Source: Pirellula sp.
GTDB taxonomy: Bacteria > Planctomycetota > Planctomycetia > Pirellulales > Pirellulaceae
Assembly (NCBI GenBank): GCA_021300015.1
Contig: JAJTFB010000074.1
Span: forward strand, 1 to 41,302
Length of the DNA: 41,302 nt
Direction of reading: 5' to 3'
Part shown: one piece after another, positions 1-7,741 of the stretch
How the letters are laid out: the number at the start of each line of letters is the position of its first letter
Position numbering within the stretch: the stretch's first letter is position 1
Program-made: the position numbers and the translations under genes
The notes under the pieces: generated by a model
Databases searched by the model: none
What the model saw: only the letters and a program-made list of their open reading frames with translations
What the model was told of the DNA's origin: nothing

Positions 1-50
1 TGCGTTTTCGGACATTGGGCCGACCGTTCGGATTAATCCCTACAGATCAG

Positions 51-131
51 ACGGATCGGACGGATCAGACGGATCGGACGGATCGGACGGATCAGACGGA
101 TCGGACGGATCGGACGGATCGGACGGATCGG
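51..131. repeat. 9-bp tandem repeat, nine units (ACGGATCRG)
   Basis: Nine contiguous 9-bp units read ACGGATCGG or ACGGATCAG with no other variation. A degenerate unit (ACAGATCAG) precedes them at 42-50. The array ends about 73 bases before the start codon of the first gene. Related CATCGGACC/CATCGGACG words recur just inside that gene near 230-248. The unit length is a multiple of three, but no convincing reading frame passes through the array into the gene. It is probably a slippage-prone microsatellite; a regulatory role is possible but not shown. Confidence 0.9.
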
Positions 132-204
132 TGATTGGGCCCCGGTTTATTCGGTACAATCGTGGCGGTTTGCGGAGTCGGTTGCTTTTGCTGAGGAAGT
201 TTCT

Positions 205-1527
205 ATGAACAAACTGCAGTCTTTGAAAACATCGGACCCATCGGACGGGGCAAACGCATCGGAGAGGATCCTATCGAGTCGTCGAGAGTGGTTCTCGCGG
301 ATTGCAGGCTGCGGAGCGATCGGCGTTTCGGGACTTGGAGTTGACTTCTTTGGGGGGCTCGTTCGCGGTTCGGATCGCAGGGAGAAAAAGAAGGTTGCGG
401 CCGTGGTCACGGAGTATCGCAAGCGATCTCATGCCGATGTCTTGCTTGGCAAGATCTTGGAGGGATGGAAGCAAGACGGTGGGATTGGGCCGGATTTGGA
501 GTTGGTGTCTTTGTATGTCGATCAGTATCCGGCTGAGGACATGTCCGTCGCGTTGGCCAGCAAGTATGGGTTCCGATTGTGCAAGTCGATCGAGGAGAGT
601 TTGACGCTCGGGGGGCAGAGCATCGGTGTCGATGGGGTTTTGAGCATAGGGGAGCATGGCGATTACCCTTGGAATGATTTCGGTCAGCATCTGTATCCTC
701 GGAAGCGTTTCTTTGAGGAGATCACCGATGCGATGCGCAAGTACTCACGGGTCGTTCCGGTGTTCAATGACAAGCATCCTGGTCCGGAGTGGAAGGATGC
801 TTTATGGATGGCGCAAAGAGCCAAAGAGATGGGTTTGCCGTGGATGGCAGGATCGAGTTTAACGGTCAGTTATCGCGATCCGGACGTGGGGCTTGGTTGG
901 CAATCTGGAGTAAAGTCTGCGGTAGGGATCGGATATTCGGGGTTGGATATTTACGGGATCCACACGTTGGAGTTTTTGCAGAGCATTTTGGAGCGACGAC
1001 GCGGTGGTGAGCTTGGAGTCGCTTGGGTGGAGGCTTACCCTACCGACCGGATTGAGGGGTTGCTTGCGTCGGGAGTGATCCATTCGGAGTTGTTCGATAG
1101 GGCGTTGCGAGCTACGCGGACCGATCGCGAGTCGGTGCTGAAGGATCCGCCGAAGGATGGAGCGGCATTTTTGGTTGGGTATGTCGACGGATTGGTGGTA
1201 CCTGTATTGATGTTGCCAGGCAAAGCGCAGGGGATCGGTGCAGCGGTGCTCGAGGACACTGGTCGTCAGTTTGCGACGCGGGTCGAGGAGCGCGAGGAGC
1301 CTTATTACCCTCACTTTGCGTATTTGCTCAAGGGGATCGAGCAGATGATCCATACGGGCAAGCCCGCTTATCCGGTCGAGCGCACGATGCTCACGGCGGG
1401 CGTCTTGGATCATTTGCTAGTTTCGCACCGGGAGGGTGGGCGTCGGATCGATACGGAGGATTTGCGGATCGCTTATCAACCGGTCGATTACCCTTATGCA
1501 CCTGGGTTGGATTTGGGACAAAAGTGA
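205..1527 (+). CDS. Tat-signal exported protein of unknown function
   Basis: The 440-residue product begins with a polar stretch, then S-S-R26-R27-E-W-F followed by a glycine/alanine-rich hydrophobic segment (about residues 31-50). This is a twin-arginine type export signal of the kind common on planctomycete exported proteins. The mature part has no motif I can tie to an enzyme class. It contains a run of acidic and histidine residues (GEHGDYPWND near residue 150) that could bind metal, but this is only a possibility. The neighbour downstream, 25 bases away on the same strand, is a secreted ceramidase-like hydrolase, so the two may be co-transcribed and act outside the cytoplasm. The start is the first ATG after the repeat array. 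No obvious Shine-Dalgarno site precedes it. I do not recognise the family. Confidence 0.8.
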   Translation: MNKLQSLKTSDPSDGANASERILSSRREWFSRIAGCGAIGVSGLGVDFFGGLVRGSDRREKKKVAAVVTEYRKRSHADVLLGKILEGWKQDGGIGPDLELVSLYVDQYPAEDMSVALASKYGFRLCKSIEESLTLGGQSIGVDGVLSIGEHGDYPWNDFGQHLYPRKRFFEEITDAMRKYSRVVPVFNDKHPGPEWKDALWMAQRAKEMGLPWMAGSSLTVSYRDPDVGLGWQSGVKSAVGIGYSGLDIYGIHTLEFLQSILERRRGGELGVAWVEAYPTDRIEGLLASGVIHSELFDRALRATRTDRESVLKDPPKDGAAFLVGYVDGLVVPVLMLPGKAQGIGAAVLEDTGRQFATRVEEREEPYYPHFAYLLKGIEQMIHTGKPAYPVERTMLTAGVLDHLLVSHREGGRRIDTEDLRIAYQPVDYPYAPGLDLGQK

Positions 1528-1552
1528 GAATTGGAAATCAAAGGGGAGAGCC

Positions 1553-2842
1553 ATGAAGAGTCCATGGAGAGTGGTGTTGTTGGTGTTGATGGGTTTGCAA
1601 GTTTGGCCTGAAGCGGTTTGTGCGCAGGGGTTGGAGGTGGGTGCTTCGGAGGTCGACATTACGCCGCTTGAAGCCGTGCCGATGTGGGGATATGGGGACA
1701 GGCATGCGGCGTTGTCCGAGGGGACGCTCGATGCGCTCAAGGCGACGGTGGTGGTGATTCGAGCCGGTCGTCGCAAGATGGCGATTGTCGGATTGGACTT
1801 GGGCCGCTCGCCGCAGGAGGAATCGCTTCAGGCGATCCGATCGGAGATCAAGGCGCAGGCGGGGATTGACGTATCGTTTATTTCTGGGTCGCACACGCAC
1901 CATGGTCCGATCTTGGAATTGTTCGACGCTCCGGGTCGGGGGCGTGGTCGATTCGACGCGGCGATTCGTTACAACCGACAGTTGGAGAAGTCATTGATTG
2001 AGGCGATCGTGTTGGCCAGTCAGCGGATGGTTCCTGCCAAGATTGGTCAGGGGGCCAAGGAGCTTGAGGGTTTCAATCGCAATCGGCATACGAAGTTGCG
2101 ACCAGCGCCGCTCGACACGCGGTTAGGTATTTTGCGATTCGACGCATTGGACAGCGGAAAGAACATCGCAACGATTGTCAATTTCACGGGTCACCCGACG
2201 AACATCTCGTCGGACGTGCGCAAGTTTTCGGCCGATTATGTCGGCGCGATGCGGGGGGTGGTATCCGAGCAGACCGGGGGAATCGTGGTTTTTAAGCAGG
2301 GAGCATCGGGGGACATTTCGGTCGACCGAGGGAGCCACGGGGATTACTTAGGCTATGGAGCGGCGCTTGGGCGAGAGGTGCTCAGGGTCTATCGGGAGAT
2401 TGAGTGCAAGGTGGTCGATGCACCGACGTTGCGTTTCAAGGAGGAGCGGTTTACGTATTCATCGAGGACAGACTTTACGAACCCTTTGGTCCAGGGGGTG
2501 TATTCGATGGCATTTTTTCCGGAGTTGGTCGAGAACTTCGTGGCCGAGTACCAAGACGGGATACGGCCGAGGTTGACCGTAGCGGTATTGAACAAGGAGA
2601 TAGCGTTTGTGGGTGGGAGTGGAGAGTTTTTTTGCAACCATGCGATTCGGTTGCGAGAGCGGGCCAGGATGGAGAGTTGTTTTTTCTTTGGGTACTGCAA
2701 TGGGTACCATCAGTACTTCCCGACGATCGAGGCGACGGCCGAGGGGGGGTATGGTGCCGATGCCCAGGTAGCCCCGGCGCAGATCGGGGCCGGTGAGGAT
2801 CTGATGAATCAAGCATTGAAGTGGCTCTATCAGATCCGTTAG
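1553..2842 (+). CDS. Neutral/alkaline ceramidase-like secreted hydrolase
   Basis: The 429-residue product starts with a Sec signal peptide (hydrophobic residues about 8-23, AQG cleavage region). The mature protein opens with GASEVDITP, typical of the neutral/alkaline non-lysosomal ceramidase N-terminal domain (Pfam Ceramidase_alk). Candidate zinc ligands by family analogy are the histidines of SHTHHGP and TGHPT, the glutamate of GSGEFF and the tyrosine of YCNGYHQY. QGASGDIS resembles the region carrying the catalytic serine. The C-terminal immunoglobulin-like domain of true ceramidases is missing, so the substrate is uncertain; many planctomycete members are annotated only as domain-containing proteins. 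I chose the ATG at 1553 because a purine-rich site (AAGGGGAGAG) sits directly upstream and the signal peptide begins there. The open frame extends further up, but that part overlaps the previous gene. Confidence 0.85.
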   Translation: MKSPWRVVLLVLMGLQVWPEAVCAQGLEVGASEVDITPLEAVPMWGYGDRHAALSEGTLDALKATVVVIRAGRRKMAIVGLDLGRSPQEESLQAIRSEIKAQAGIDVSFISGSHTHHGPILELFDAPGRGRGRFDAAIRYNRQLEKSLIEAIVLASQRMVPAKIGQGAKELEGFNRNRHTKLRPAPLDTRLGILRFDALDSGKNIATIVNFTGHPTNISSDVRKFSADYVGAMRGVVSEQTGGIVVFKQGASGDISVDRGSHGDYLGYGAALGREVLRVYREIECKVVDAPTLRFKEERFTYSSRTDFTNPLVQGVYSMAFFPELVENFVAEYQDGIRPRLTVAVLNKEIAFVGGSGEFFCNHAIRLRERARMESCFFFGYCNGYHQYFPTIEATAEGGYGADAQVAPAQIGAGEDLMNQALKWLYQIR

Positions 2843-2865
2843 ATCGTGCTTCCGGTGGGATTTTG

Positions 2866-2920
2866 TCGTACTTGTACTCAGCGAAGCGGTACTCGGTCCG
2901 CCGCTGCGGCCTGAGTACGA
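2866..2920. repeat. GTACTC/GAGTAC inverted-repeat hairpin
   Basis: GTACTCAG (2874-2881) is the exact reverse complement of CTGAGTAC (2911-2918), enclosing further short complementary stretches (GCGG/CCGC). It lies directly after the ceramidase-like gene and before a 35-bp tandem repeat. The same GTACTC hairpin type appears again at 9548-9643, also beside copies of the 35-bp repeat. It has no run of T after the stem, so it is unlikely to be an intrinsic terminator. Confidence 0.7.
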
Positions 2921-2940
2921 GATGAGTGCAAAATAGCAAC

Positions 2941-3010
2941 GTCCTCGCCGTTGGCTGCGGGTTAAACGATTGTTCGTCCTCGCCGTTGGCTGCGGGTTAA
3001 ACGATTGTTC
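2941..3010. repeat. 35-bp intergenic repeat, two tandem copies
   Basis: Two perfect head-to-tail copies of a 35-bp unit (2941-2975 and 2976-3010), each beginning GTCCTCGCCG and ending ACGATTGTTC, lie between two convergent genes. Two more copies of the same element, with T for C near the end, occur at 9489-9530 and 9689-9730. This is a dispersed intergenic repeat family. Its position after gene ends suggests a REP-like element rather than a promoter. Confidence 0.9.
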
Positions 3011-3023
3011 GTCGTGAGGGAGC

Positions 3024-3998
3024 TTAGTATCCGGCGAATTTTCGGATTGGGCCGACGACGTAACCTGGGTTATTGGCGCTGGCGATATTGGCTGCGTCGA
3101 AGGAGTTTCGTGCGTTGACGACGACGGAGATGGGGTAGGCGGCGACACCGACGGGTGGGTAGAGGTAGACTTCCCACATGCTGAATACGCCAGCGGCAAC
3201 GGCTTGCATTTGGAGTTGCATGCGAGCGATTTGCATCATTTCTTGTTGGTAGGCTTGGTTTTGTTGGGTGGATTGTTGGTAGGCGGCGGCTTGGGATTGC
3301 AGGTAGAGGGATTGTTGGCGTTTGGTTTCTTCGTCTTGTTTGGCGGCTTGGTTTGCTGCGAGCCATTCGTCCCATTGGGGTTCGAGGACTTTGAGTTCCA
3401 TATCTTTGAAGAAGAAGAAAGGGATGCCGTATTCATCGCCGTTGGGTAGTTCCATGAGGACACCTTCGCAGGTGAAGGTACGGGCTTCGGCTTTTTGGGC
3501 TAGGACCCAGTCGTTGAATTGGGAGTCGTTGGCGAAGGTTTTCTGTTCGAAGTGTTCGACGATGCGGGGGACCATTCGGCGGTAGACTTCGGGGAGGTTT
3601 TCGAAGGGTCGGTCGTTGACGTAGAGTTTCCCACGGCGTCGTTGGAGGGTGACATCTTTGCGATTGAAGCCGACGACTTTTCCGAAGACATTCATTCCAT
3701 TTTTGAGTCCCCAGGAGTGTTTTTCGGTGGCGGTTTTGAGTTGGCCTTCGCTTTCCTCGAGCAAGAGGAATTTTTGGTCCGCTTCGGAGAGTTCGGCGAT
3801 AGCGATGGCTAGCAGTTCGCGTCCTTTGACGGCTTGGTCGAGTTTCACGACGATGTCTTTTTGGTCAGCGGCGATGAGGGTACCGTTGACTTTGACGTTG
3901 CCGGTTTTGTCGGTCCATTCCCTAGCGAGGCTTAATGAGCTGATGGAGCAGGACAGGCAGATCGAAAACATCGAGAAAAAGAAAGATGCCGATTTCAT
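3024..3998 (-). CDS. Exported SHD1-domain protein
   Basis: The 324-residue product has a Sec-type signal peptide (about residues 1-25, ending SLSLA). Residues about 26-80 (REWTDKTGNVKVNGTL, continuing to ELSEADQKFLLL) match the SLA1 homology domain 1 (SHD1), which in bacteria is largely a planctomycete feature. A second related copy appears at about residues 96-150 (WGLKNGMNVFGKVVGF). The region from about 215 to 265 is glutamine-rich and probably coiled or disordered, and the tail is hydrophobic and glycine/proline-containing. The role of bacterial SHD1 proteins is not established; scaffolding or peptide binding in the periplasm is inferred from the eukaryotic domain. It is divergent from the methyltransferase gene at 4141. 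A GAGGGA site lies about 8 bases before the ATG. Confidence 0.8.
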   Translation of the reverse strand: MKSASFFFSMFSICLSCSISSLSLAREWTDKTGNVKVNGTLIAADQKDIVVKLDQAVKGRELLAIAIAELSEADQKFLLLEESEGQLKTATEKHSWGLKNGMNVFGKVVGFNRKDVTLQRRRGKLYVNDRPFENLPEVYRRMVPRIVEHFEQKTFANDSQFNDWVLAQKAEARTFTCEGVLMELPNGDEYGIPFFFFKDMELKVLEPQWDEWLAANQAAKQDEETKRQQSLYLQSQAAAYQQSTQQNQAYQQEMMQIARMQLQMQAVAAGVFSMWEVYLYPPVGVAAYPISVVVNARNSFDAANIASANNPGYVVGPIRKFAGY

Positions 3999-4140
3999 TG
4001 GACGGATTCCCTCAGTACCTTTTACGGATGGCAGGTTTGGTATGCTTGATGGTCTTGATGTCCAACGCGATTGGAGTACAAGTGCCAGCGATGGATGGGG
4101 CGAATTTATTCTAGCTTGGATTCCTTTGAACTGAAAGTCA

Positions 4141-5364
4141 ATGCCGTTGGAGCCTTACAACTCAACAAGGATTCGTGCGGTCCGGCTCAAGCCGGGCAAG
4201 GGGCGCGAGTCGTTAGGCCGTCATCCGTGGATCTTGGAGGCATCGTTGGTCGAGTCGGTCAGTCCGCCGAGGCTCGGCGAGCAGGTCGATGTATTGGGTG
4301 CGGATGGCAGGTGGATTGGGCGTGGTCTGTACCATCCTGAGAGCCGGATACGGGTCCGGATGTATGTTTGGTCGCAGGACCAGTGGATCGACGCGGAGCG
4401 GTTTGCTGATCGGATAGGCCAAGCGATCGAGCTTCGTCGGCAGTACTTGGCCGGTTCGGGTCAGGTTGATGGATTGCGATGGATCAACAGTGAGGGGGAT
4501 TTTCTCAGTGGATTGGTGGTCGATGGATTTGCTGGGCATTTGGTGGTTCAGGTCAACGCGAGTGTGCTGATGCCCTATTTGGACGGGATACTCAGTCAGC
4601 TTGTTCAGCAGATTAAGCCGCTGAGTATTTCGTTGAGTATCGATGAGAAAACGGCTCGGAGTGAGGGTTTAGAGGTCCAGGAGCGGTTGGTATATGGTCA
4701 GTTGCCCGAGGGGGCATTGAGCATCCGGGAGAATGGGCTGACTTGGCGGGTCGATTTGGTGGGTGGTCAAAAGACAGGGTATTACCTGGATCAGCGGGAG
4801 AATCGGCTAGCGGCTAGCCGGTGGGTACCTGCGGGTGGGAGGGTTTTGGATGTGTGCACGTATGCGGGTGGATTCGCATTGACTTTGGCGAAGCTTGGGG
4901 GTTGTTCGTCGGTCGTTGCGGTCGACTCGAGTGCAAGGGCATTGGATTTGGCGAGGCAAAATGCGGAGGCGAATGGGATTTTGGGGGGTGTTGAGTGGGA
5001 GCAGGCGGATTTTTTTGAGGCGTTGTCGGCCCGGGTCGACCGGCAGGAGATGTTCGACATGGTGGTATTGGATCCGCCGAAGTTGGCCGGAGCGCGGGAC
5101 AAGGTGCCCAGGGCATTGGCCGCTTATCATCGACTTAACTACTTGGCGATGCGGTGTTTACGTCCAGGCGGGGTGTTGGTAAGTTGCAGTTGTTCGGGTC
5201 GCGTGAGTCGTTCGGATTTTGTCGATGTGTTGCTTGGGGCAGCCCGTCGGGCGGGTCGCGACGTACAAATCTTGGAGAATCGGGGTCCATCGGCCGACCA
5301 TCCGGTCAACATTCATTGTCCGGAGACCGATTATCTCAAGTGCCTGATCGGACGGGTTTTGTGA
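4141..5364 (+). CDS. rlmI: Class I SAM-dependent rRNA (cytosine-C5) methyltransferase, RlmI type
   Basis: The 407-residue product matches the RlmI/RlmK-like family, which methylates C1962 of 23S rRNA in Escherichia coli. An N-terminal PUA domain (about residues 12-78, with GRHPWILEASL) binds RNA. A linker region follows, then the Rossmann methyltransferase fold. Visible motifs are VLDVCTYAGGFAL near residue 236 (SAM-binding motif I), VVLDPPK with D311-P-P (motif IV) and the cysteine-rich SCSCSG near residue 347, which supplies the catalytic cysteine. Length is close to the family norm. It stands between a divergent SHD1 gene and a tRNA gene and is probably transcribed alone. Target position is by analogy; the exact cytosine modified in this organism is inferred. 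Confidence 0.85.
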   Translation: MPLEPYNSTRIRAVRLKPGKGRESLGRHPWILEASLVESVSPPRLGEQVDVLGADGRWIGRGLYHPESRIRVRMYVWSQDQWIDAERFADRIGQAIELRRQYLAGSGQVDGLRWINSEGDFLSGLVVDGFAGHLVVQVNASVLMPYLDGILSQLVQQIKPLSISLSIDEKTARSEGLEVQERLVYGQLPEGALSIRENGLTWRVDLVGGQKTGYYLDQRENRLAASRWVPAGGRVLDVCTYAGGFALTLAKLGGCSSVVAVDSSARALDLARQNAEANGILGGVEWEQADFFEALSARVDRQEMFDMVVLDPPKLAGARDKVPRALAAYHRLNYLAMRCLRPGGVLVSCSCSGRVSRSDFVDVLLGAARRAGRDVQILENRGPSADHPVNIHCPETDYLKCLIGRVL

Positions 5365-5405
5365 GCTAGTTGGGGAAATTTTGCTGGAAAACCGGGTCGG
5401 TGGAC

Positions 5406-5435
5406 TTGCTCATCCTCTAGGTTCGCCGGTAAACT
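5406..5435 (+). promoter_or_regulatory. Candidate sigma-70 promoter for tRNA-Leu
   Basis: TTGCTC (5406-5411) and TAAACT (5430-5435) are separated by 18 bases, resembling -35 and -10 boxes. A transcript from here would start near 5442, about 45 bases before the mature tRNA. This is a pattern match only. Confidence 0.3.
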
Positions 5436-5487
5436 CTCCCCTCTTAAATTAGCCGAGGAAATTACGTTTGGAATTTGCTCGGGGAAT

Positions 5488-5570
5488 GCCAAAGTGGCGG
5501 AATGGCAGACGCGCTGGACTCAAAATCCTGTGTCCGCAAGGACGTGTGGGTTCGACTCCCACCTTTGGTA
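5488..5570 (+). tRNA. tRNA-Leu (anticodon CAA)
   Basis: The sequence folds as a class II tRNA. The acceptor strands GCCAAAG (5488-5494) and CTTTGGT (5563-5569) pair, with discriminator A at 5570. The D-arm region carries GGCGGAATGGCAGACGCG as in bacterial leucine tRNAs, the anticodon loop is CTCAAAA giving anticodon CAA, and a long variable arm (TGTCC-GCAA-GGAC) is present. The T arm is GTGGG-TTCGACT-CCCAC. CCA is not encoded. The anticodon stem has one apparent T-T mismatch. Confidence 0.93.
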
Positions 5571-5628
5571 CTTTCGATGGGAATCTCCAGACATTTTGAA
5601 CGTTAGAATTCGGAACCTTTGAGACTGT

Positions 5629-6006
5629 ATGCCAACGATTAATCAACTTGTCCGACGCAACCGTGTCGTGCAGCACAAGACGACCAAGAGCCCGGTTCTG
5701 GAGCGATGCCCCCAGAAGCAGGGTGTATGTTTGATGGTCAAGACGATGACACCGAAGAAGCCGAATTCGGCTTTGCGGAAGATCACCCGTGTTCGTCTTA
5801 GCAATGGCAAGGAAGTGACCGTGTACATTCCTGGAGAGGGTCACAACCTTCAGGAGCACTCGATCGTTTTGATCCGTGGTGGTCGTGTACGCGATTTGCC
5901 AGGAGTGCGATACCAAGTGGTCCGAGGTTGCCGCGATACTCTCGGTGTCAACGGACGCAAGCAATCCCGTAGTCGCTACGGTGCAAAGAGCCCGAAGAAG
6001 TCCTAG
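5629..6006 (+). CDS. rpsL: 30S ribosomal protein S12
   Basis: The 125-residue product is ribosomal protein S12, the decoding-site protein of the small subunit. [12 protein letters not shown] at the start, [11 protein letters not shown] in the middle, [11 protein letters not shown], and [13 protein letters not shown] are all classic S12 motifs. The lysine of TPKKPNS and the loop before PGVRY are the positions where streptomycin resistance changes arise in other bacteria; both look wild type here. The gene lies 58 bases after tRNA-Leu and 64 bases before rpsG, the usual S12-S7 order. EF-G and EF-Tu genes, which often follow, are absent here. Confidence 0.98.
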   Translation: MPTINQLVRRNRVVQHKTTKSPVLERCPQKQGVCLMVKTMTPKKPNSALRKITRVRLSNGKEVTVYIPGEGHNLQEHSIVLIRGGRVRDLPGVRYQVVRGCRDTLGVNGRKQSRSRYGAKSPKKS

Positions 6007-6070
6007 CCTTATCGCTGGACCTTCAACCCGAAATTCACCTTACCCTTCGCATTAAAGAGCCTTCTGCCCT

Positions 6071-6541
6071 ATGGGAAAAATCACTGCTTCGAAGACGACC
6101 CTTCGTCCTGATCCACGCCACAATTCGTTGTTGGTTGCCAAGTTTGTCAACTGCTTGATGTACGACGGCAAAAAAACCGTCGCTTACGGCGTAATCTACG
6201 ATGCCTTCGATGAGATTGCAGAGAAGATCAAGGATCGACCTGCGGTCGAGGTTTTCGAGCAAGCGATCGAGAACGTGAAGCCTTACATCGAAGTCCGCTC
6301 CAAGCGAGTCGGTGGTGCTTCCTACCAAGTTCCGATGCAAGTCAACAAGAACCGTCAGCAGTCGCTTGCGTTCCGCTGGATTCTCAGCGCCGTTCGCGAC
6401 AAGAAGGGTCGAGCGACCTCGACAAAGCTTGCCGATGAACTCATGGCCGCTTATCGCAAAGAAGGCACCGCGATCACCAAGCGAGAAAACACCCACCGCA
6501 TGGCCGATGCGAACAAGGCGTTCGCTCACTTTGCTTGGTAG
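6071..6541 (+). CDS. rpsG: 30S ribosomal protein S7
   Basis: The 156-residue product is ribosomal protein S7, which nucleates assembly of the 30S head by binding the 3' major domain of 16S rRNA. Motifs include [17 protein letters not shown] near the N-terminus, the [11 protein letters not shown] strand and the C-terminal [21 protein letters not shown]-type helix. Its length matches the bacterial family. It follows rpsL and is closed downstream by a strong intrinsic terminator, so rpsL-rpsG probably form a two-gene operon, perhaps with tRNA-Leu on the same transcript. Confidence 0.98.
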   Translation: MGKITASKTTLRPDPRHNSLLVAKFVNCLMYDGKKTVAYGVIYDAFDEIAEKIKDRPAVEVFEQAIENVKPYIEVRSKRVGGASYQVPMQVNKNRQQSLAFRWILSAVRDKKGRATSTKLADELMAAYRKEGTAITKRENTHRMADANKAFAHFAW

Positions 6542-6638
6542 TTTGGCCAGTTAATCTTGGCCGGTTAAGCTTCGCCAGTTGCCAAAAATCGGGCCGCTTG
6601 GTCGGGACCTTTGGTCTACAATCAAGAAAGTCTTCAAG

Positions 6639-6671
6639 ACACCTCCAGACCTCTGGGGGTGTTTTTCTTTT
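6639..6671 (+). terminator. Rho-independent terminator after rpsL-rpsG
   Basis: ACACCTCC (6639-6646) can pair with GGGGGTGT (6655-6662) around a short loop, with one imperfect position, followed at once by TTTTTCTTTT. It ends the ribosomal-protein transcript about 25 bases before the start codon of the next gene. Confidence 0.85.
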
Positions 6672-6694
6672 GTAGGGTCCAAGGGGTGGCAGCG

Positions 6695-7741
6695 ATGTTC
6701 CGTGATTTGCTCGAATGCACACCGCGTGGTCTTTATTGCCCAGCCGGGGATTTCTACGTCGATCCATGGGCGCATGTCGACCATGCAATCTTGACCCATG
6801 CGCACGCGGATCATGCGAGGTCGGGGAGCAAGCGGTATCTGTCGGCCAAATCGAGCGAGTCGCTCTTGAGGGTTCGTCTTGGTCAATCGATCGACCTGCA
6901 GACGGTCGCTTACGGGGAGAGCTTGAGGATCAAGGATGCGAGGGTTTCCTTGCATCCGGCTGGGCACATACTGGGATCCTCGCAGGTTCGGATTGAGGTC
7001 GCAGGTCGGGTGGCTTTGATCACTGGAGATTACAAGCTTCAATCCGATTTGACATGCGATGCATGGGAGCCTGTGCGGTGCGATTTGATGGTGAGCGAAT
7101 CGACTTTTGGTTTGCCGGTGTTTCGATGGCCTGAGACGAGGCTTGTGGTCCAGGAGATGATCGGATGGTGGGAGGAGAATCAGCGTCAGGGGCGAACGAG
7201 TTTGTTGCTGGCTTATTCGGTGGGCAAGGCCCAGCGGGTGCTTGCGGAGATCTTTCGTGTCTGTGGAGTGGAGGTTGCCTCGAAGGTTGCGGTGCATGGG
7301 GCGATGCTCGGACCGAATCGAGCTTATGTGTCTGCTGGGGTTGCGTTGCCTGAGTTGCCCTCGGCTGCATCGCTTGGTGGTCAGCACGATTGGTCGCAAT
7401 CGTTGGTCATTGGGCCACCATCGAGTCAATCGACGCCATGGATGGATCGATTTTCGGACCCGTCGATCGCGATGGCTTCGGGATGGATGGCGATCCGCGG
7501 AACGCGACGAAGGCGGAATGTCGAGCGTGGTTTTGTGTTGTCCGACCATGTCGACTGGCCTGATTTGCTCACCGCCATCGGGCAGTGTCGACCGGAGCGA
7601 GTTTGGGTGACCCATGGTTTTTCCGAGGTCGTATCGAGGTATTTGACCGAGAGTGGAATTGCGGCCGAGGTTTTGCAAACGCGTTTTGCTGGTGAGGAGT
7701 CCGAGCCCACGGTAGTCGAGAAATCCGAGGAAGCTTCATGA
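6695..7741 (+). CDS. Ligase-associated DNA exonuclease (metallo-beta-lactamase fold)
   Basis: The 348-residue product belongs to the CPSF/mRNA 3'-end-processing-like branch of the metallo-beta-lactamase superfamily, in the subgroup found next to ATP-dependent DNA ligases. LTHAHADH gives H35, H37, D39 and H40 of the metal-binding motif. HPAGHILGSSQ, ITGDYK, LSDHVDW and VTHGF give the later histidine and aspartate ligands of the beta-CASP type. The expected role is nucleolytic end processing in DNA repair. I chose the ATG at 6695: it starts the conserved FRDLLECTPRGLYCP segment and has a purine-rich AAGGGG upstream, whereas the longer frame runs through the terminator. Its stop overlaps the ligase start as ATGA, implying translational coupling. 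The Lhr-type helicase and phosphoesterase that often complete this module are absent here. Confidence 0.85.
   Translation: MFRDLLECTPRGLYCPAGDFYVDPWAHVDHAILTHAHADHARSGSKRYLSAKSSESLLRVRLGQSIDLQTVAYGESLRIKDARVSLHPAGHILGSSQVRIEVAGRVALITGDYKLQSDLTCDAWEPVRCDLMVSESTFGLPVFRWPETRLVVQEMIGWWEENQRQGRTSLLLAYSVGKAQRVLAEIFRVCGVEVASKVAVHGAMLGPNRAYVSAGVALPELPSAASLGGQHDWSQSLVIGPPSSQSTPWMDRFSDPSIAMASGWMAIRGTRRRRNVERGFVLSDHVDWPDLLTAIGQCRPERVWVTHGFSEVVSRYLTESGIAAEVLQTRFAGEESEPTVVEKSEEAS

Noticed and set aside
2459-3199. A 246-residue reverse-strand frame spanning the ceramidase gene end and the 35-bp repeats
   Set aside because: Proline/arginine/serine-rich text antisense to a well-supported gene and across the repeats; no domain is visible.
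5449-5964. A 171-residue reverse-strand open frame
   Set aside because: It is antisense to tRNA-Leu(CAA) and rpsL; the recognisable text is the usual artefact of translating a tRNA complement.
6611-6694. An earlier start for the DNA exonuclease
   Set aside because: That frame reads through the rpsG terminator stem and T-run; the family's conserved N-terminus begins at the ATG at 6695.
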